This document shows positions 61,979-64,000 of a DNA stretch of 64,000 nt, one piece after another (position 1 is the stretch's first letter; each line of letters starts with the position of its first letter). The DNA is taken from contig CAVOFR010000005.1 in the NCBI GenBank assembly GCA_963695075.1, forward strand, positions 453,135 to 517,134, written 5' to 3'. The translations under genes were made by a program, and so were the position numbers. The notes below the pieces were generated by a model. It had not been told where the DNA came from and did no database searches. It was given only the letters and a program-made list of their open reading frames with translations. The DNA is from CAWCAL01 sp963695075. Lineage in GTDB: Bacteria; Actinomycetota; Acidimicrobiia; Acidimicrobiales; CAWCAL01.

Positions 61979-62185
61979 CTACCGGTCGCCGCCCCAGGCC
62001 CGCTCGGCGACGTCGAAGTCGAACCGGCCGTCCTCGCCGAGGAGGCTGATCAGCTCCAGTCGACGCTTGGCGTTCACGATTTCCCGCAGGGAGGCGTCGA
62101 TGGTCTCTCGCAGGGTCGTCGTTCCGAGGATCTCAGCAGCCTCACGAGCGATATCCCGGTCCACGTCCACGGATGTCTTGCTCAT
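61979..62185 (-). CDS. vapB: VapB-type antitoxin
   Basis: 68 residues. A short N-terminus (MSKTSVDVDRDIAREAAEILG) of ribbon-helix-helix type is followed by TTLRETIDASLREIVNAKRRLELISLLGE and an acidic/aromatic tail (DFDVAERAWGG) that would block the VapC active site. ATG 62185, stop TAG adjoining the vapC start. Autoregulated operon expected. Confidence 0.85.
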   Translation of the reverse strand: MSKTSVDVDRDIAREAAEILGTTTLRETIDASLREIVNAKRRLELISLLGEDGRFDFDVAERAWGGDR

Positions 62186-62198
62186 GGGGTTCAGGATA

Positions 62199-62807
62199 TC
62201 ACTCGGACGGCGGAGTCCCGTCGGGGTCGGGTCCGGCATCGCACCCGAACGCGTGGGACAGCCCCACATCGAGCGCGTCGGCGATGCGTTCGGCGCAGCG
62301 GTCGTAGTGCGACTGGCGGCGGCCGAGGGGGTCGGGGATGTCGTCGTCCTCGGAGACACCCGAGGTGATCCTGGCGCGGTGCGGCCGTCGTCGACCGCGG
62401 CGAGCCAGTCGGCCAGGGACCGATCCGCGTCGCGCCCGCCGACCGCTTCCACCCTCCGAGCGAACTCGAGCACGGTGAAGGTGTGGGGATAGGCGGTCTG
62501 GACCAGGTTGACCACCTCGCGGACGTGGGAGCGTTCCATGGTCAGGATCAGGTCGCTCTCGCTCGATCATCTCGGCGGTGACCTGGCGGCTGGTGTGCTC
62601 GCTCAGGTCGAGGCCCCGTTTCTCCATCGAGCGGAACGCGCCGTCGGTGGCGGGCCGGCCGTCCTCCAGCAGACCGGCCGACGCCACGACCAGGTCGATG
62701 CCTCGCTCGGCGGCCCAGGCCCGGGCCAGGGTCTGGGCCATCGGCGAGCGGCACTGGTTGCCGGTGCAGACGAGCAGCAGGCGGTACGGCGGTCGGCCCG
62801 CGGTCAA
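62199..62807 (-). CDS. Low-molecular-weight protein tyrosine phosphatase (double frameshift)
   Basis: About 200 residues. The P-loop VCTGNQCRSP and following PMAQTLARAWAAERG identify the family (also arsenate-reductase-like). From near 62560 the correct sequence moves to another frame (SDLILTMERSHVREVV...FARRVEAVGG) and returns near 62370 to the first frame (ITSGVSEDDDIPDPLG...). The two shifts compensate, so they are probable base-calling errors. The start is TTG 62807, which overlaps the preceding gene's TGA. With a UDP-sugar dehydrogenase before it, the pair resembles exopolysaccharide gene clusters (Wzb-type). Confidence 0.75.
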   Translation of the reverse strand: MTAGRPPYRLLLVCTGNQCRSPMAQTLARAWAAERGIDLVVASAGLLEDGRPATDGAFRSMEKRGLDLSEHTSRQVTAEMIERERPDPDHGTLPRPRGGQPGPDRLSPHLHRARVRSEGGSGRRARRGSVPGRLARRGRRRPHRARITSGVSEDDDIPDPLGRRQSHYDRCAERIADALDVGLSHAFGCDAGPDPDGTPPSE

Positions 62808-64000
62808 AGCTTCTCGACGCCCTCGAGGTCGACCGCGTTGCGGCAGTCGAGGACGAAGGCCTCGGCGCCGGCCAGCAGCGAGAAGTCGAACGCGGCGTGG
62901 TCGACCAGCACGGCGATGGCGTCGGCCGCGGCGACCTCGGCCGCGGTGAAGTCAACCGGCTCGGCGCCGTCGGGGAGCTGGGCGAGCGGCACGTGCGGGT
63001 CGGCGATCGCGACCGTCGCGCCCAGGGCGACCAGACGCTCGGCGATCTCGCGGGCCGGGCTCTCACGGGCGTCGCCGGTGTTGGGTTTGTAGGCCATGCC
63101 GGCCAGGAGGATCCGGCGGCCCTTGATGGACAGCTCGCGCTCGTTCAAGCCGCTGGTGAGCCGCAGGATGACATAGTCGGGCATGTGGTCGTTGATGTCG
63201 TTGGCCAGCTCGACGAACCGGAACGCCTGGCCGAGGGTCTGGCGGACCTGCCAGGACAGGTAGCTGGGGTCGATCGGCAGGCAGTGGCCGCCGACGCCGG
63301 GACCGGGCGTGAACTTCATGAAGCCGAACGGTTTGGTGGCCGCGGCGTCGATGACGTCCCACATGTCGATGTCGAGCTCGTGGGCGTAGACGGCCAGCTC
63401 GTTCACCAGGGCGATGTTGACGTGGCGGAACGTGTTCTCGAGCAGTTTGGTCAGCTCGGCTTCTCTGGTGCCGCGCACCGCGACGGTCTTGTCGACGAGC
63501 TGGTCGAAGAACCACTGGACCCGCTCGAGTGAAGCAGCGTCGACGCCGGAGACGACCTTGGGGGTGTTGTCGAACGTGAAGGTCGTGTTGCCGGGGTCGA
63601 TGCGCTCGGGGCTGTAGCCGAGGTGGAAGTCGGCGCCGGCGGCCAGCCCGGAGTGCTCCTCCAGGATCGGGGCGATGAGCTCCTCGGTGGTGCCCGGGTA
63701 GGTGGTGGACTCGAGGATGACCGTCGCGCCGGCCCGCAGGTGGCGAGCCGCCAGCTCGGCCGCCGAGGTCATGTGGTCGAGCATCGGGTTGCCGTCGCGC
63801 AGCGGCGTGGGGACCGAGATCACGCAGAAGTCGAAGCCGGCCAGGTCGGCGGGGTCGGACGTGGGCCGGTAGCGACCGGTGTCGAGGGCGGCCCGGAGCC
63901 GGGCGTCGGCGATGTCCTCGACGTGGGACAGTCCGGCGGCCAGCCCGTCGATCTTGGTCCGGTCGACGTCGAAGCCGACCACGTCGAAGCCGGCGTCGAC
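62804..64000 (-). CDS. UDP-N-acetyl-D-mannosamine/glucosamine-type dehydrogenase (N-terminus beyond window)
   Basis: NAD-dependent oxidation of a UDP-sugar to its uronic acid, used in polysaccharide biosynthesis. About 398 residues are visible, and a further 25-30 N-terminal residues with the GLGYVGLP Rossmann motif lie outside. Visible signatures are FDFCVISVPTPLRDG, ESTTYPGTTEEL, ENTFRHVNIALVNELA, GPGVGGHCLPIDPSYLSW (catalytic Cys) and GMAYKPNTGDARESP. Its stop overlaps the phosphatase start (TTGA). Confidence 0.9.
   Translation of the reverse strand, partial: VDAGFDVVGFDVDRTKIDGLAAGLSHVEDIADARLRAALDTGRYRPTSDPADLAGFDFCVISVPTPLRDGNPMLDHMTSAAELAARHLRAGATVILESTTYPGTTEELIAPILEEHSGLAAGADFHLGYSPERIDPGNTTFTFDNTPKVVSGVDAASLERVQWFFDQLVDKTVAVRGTREAELTKLLENTFRHVNIALVNELAVYAHELDIDMWDVIDAAATKPFGFMKFTPGPGVGGHCLPIDPSYLSWQVRQTLGQAFRFVELANDINDHMPDYVILRLTSGLNERELSIKGRRILLAGMAYKPNTGDARESPAREIAERLVALGATVAIADPHVPLAQLPDGAEPVDFTAAEVAAADAIAVLVDHAAFDFSLLAGAEAFVLDCRNAVDLEGVEKL

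Overview
The window is high-GC DNA of an actinomycete type, most likely from the Acidimicrobiia or a related uncultured lineage. Supporting features are a LigB-type ATP-dependent ligase, an F420-type PPOX enzyme, an LLM flavin enzyme, a mycothiol/DinB-type enzyme, an ECF42-type sigma factor with a DGPF-domain partner, an LAxTG-like surface signal and long proline/threonine-rich secreted proteins. No tRNA, rRNA, CRISPR array, transposase or phage gene was recognised. The lineage is inferred from gene content only.

Layout. 1-9.95 kb (minus): a large PUFA/PKS-like synthase (KS-AT-KS followed by three near-identical carrier domains, running off the left edge), an acyl-CoA dehydrogenase, gpsA and a 5'-truncated ABC-F ATPase. 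10.0-14.1 kb (minus): a methylamine-dehydrogenase-like maturation cluster, with a MauE-like membrane protein, a Tat-exported cysteine-rich MauA-like protein, a MauD-like thioredoxin, a 24-residue coupled peptide, a membrane protein and a small soluble protein. 14.2-19.3 kb (plus): ligB, a phytanoyl-CoA dioxygenase-family enzyme and a large membrane protein. 19.3-23.6 kb: a divergent ECF sigma module. One arm holds the sigma factor and a membrane-anchored partner. The other holds two secreted proteins, ApbE and a ferric-reductase-like haem membrane protein. Both arms begin with the same promoter pattern, TAAACC-N17-CGTGT. 23.6-34.2 kb (minus): a flippase/kinase-like fusion, an ECF42-type sigma factor with a DGPF protein, F420/flavin enzymes, a VWA/solute-binding lipoprotein pair and a RecB-family nuclease. 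34.2-34.5 kb: a 71-bp tandem repeat. 34.5-50.4 kb: envelope and lipid functions (LysM lipoprotein, PhoD, PKD-like protein, PLC-like lipoprotein, galactokinase, two AarF kinases, tyrosine phosphatase, Wzz-like protein, methyltransferase, hydrolase lipoprotein, DUF4349 protein). 50.5-57.6 kb: LysR with its operator, a zinc-ribbon protein, a glutaredoxin and a surface protein of about 1842 residues. 57.7-64 kb: a DinB-type enzyme, a DsbA-fold protein, a class III cyclase, an enoyl-CoA hydratase, VapBC, a low-molecular-weight phosphatase and a UDP-sugar dehydrogenase cut by the right edge.

Two threads run through the window. First, long palindromes of at least three sequence families sit at gene ends, some supplying the stop codons of the flanking genes. 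They look like an interspersed terminator/REP-like repeat set. Second, at least six places show single-base frameshifts inside otherwise well-conserved genes (the synthase linkers, gpsA, the surface protein, the DinB enzyme and the phosphatase). This most likely reflects indel errors in the assembly rather than real pseudogenes.

The best candidates for an undescribed system are the divergent ECF/ApbE/ferric-reductase module, in which a putative anti-sigma protein and a secreted regulon member share a C-terminal domain, and the MauA-like cluster lacking the second tryptophan expected for a TTQ cofactor.
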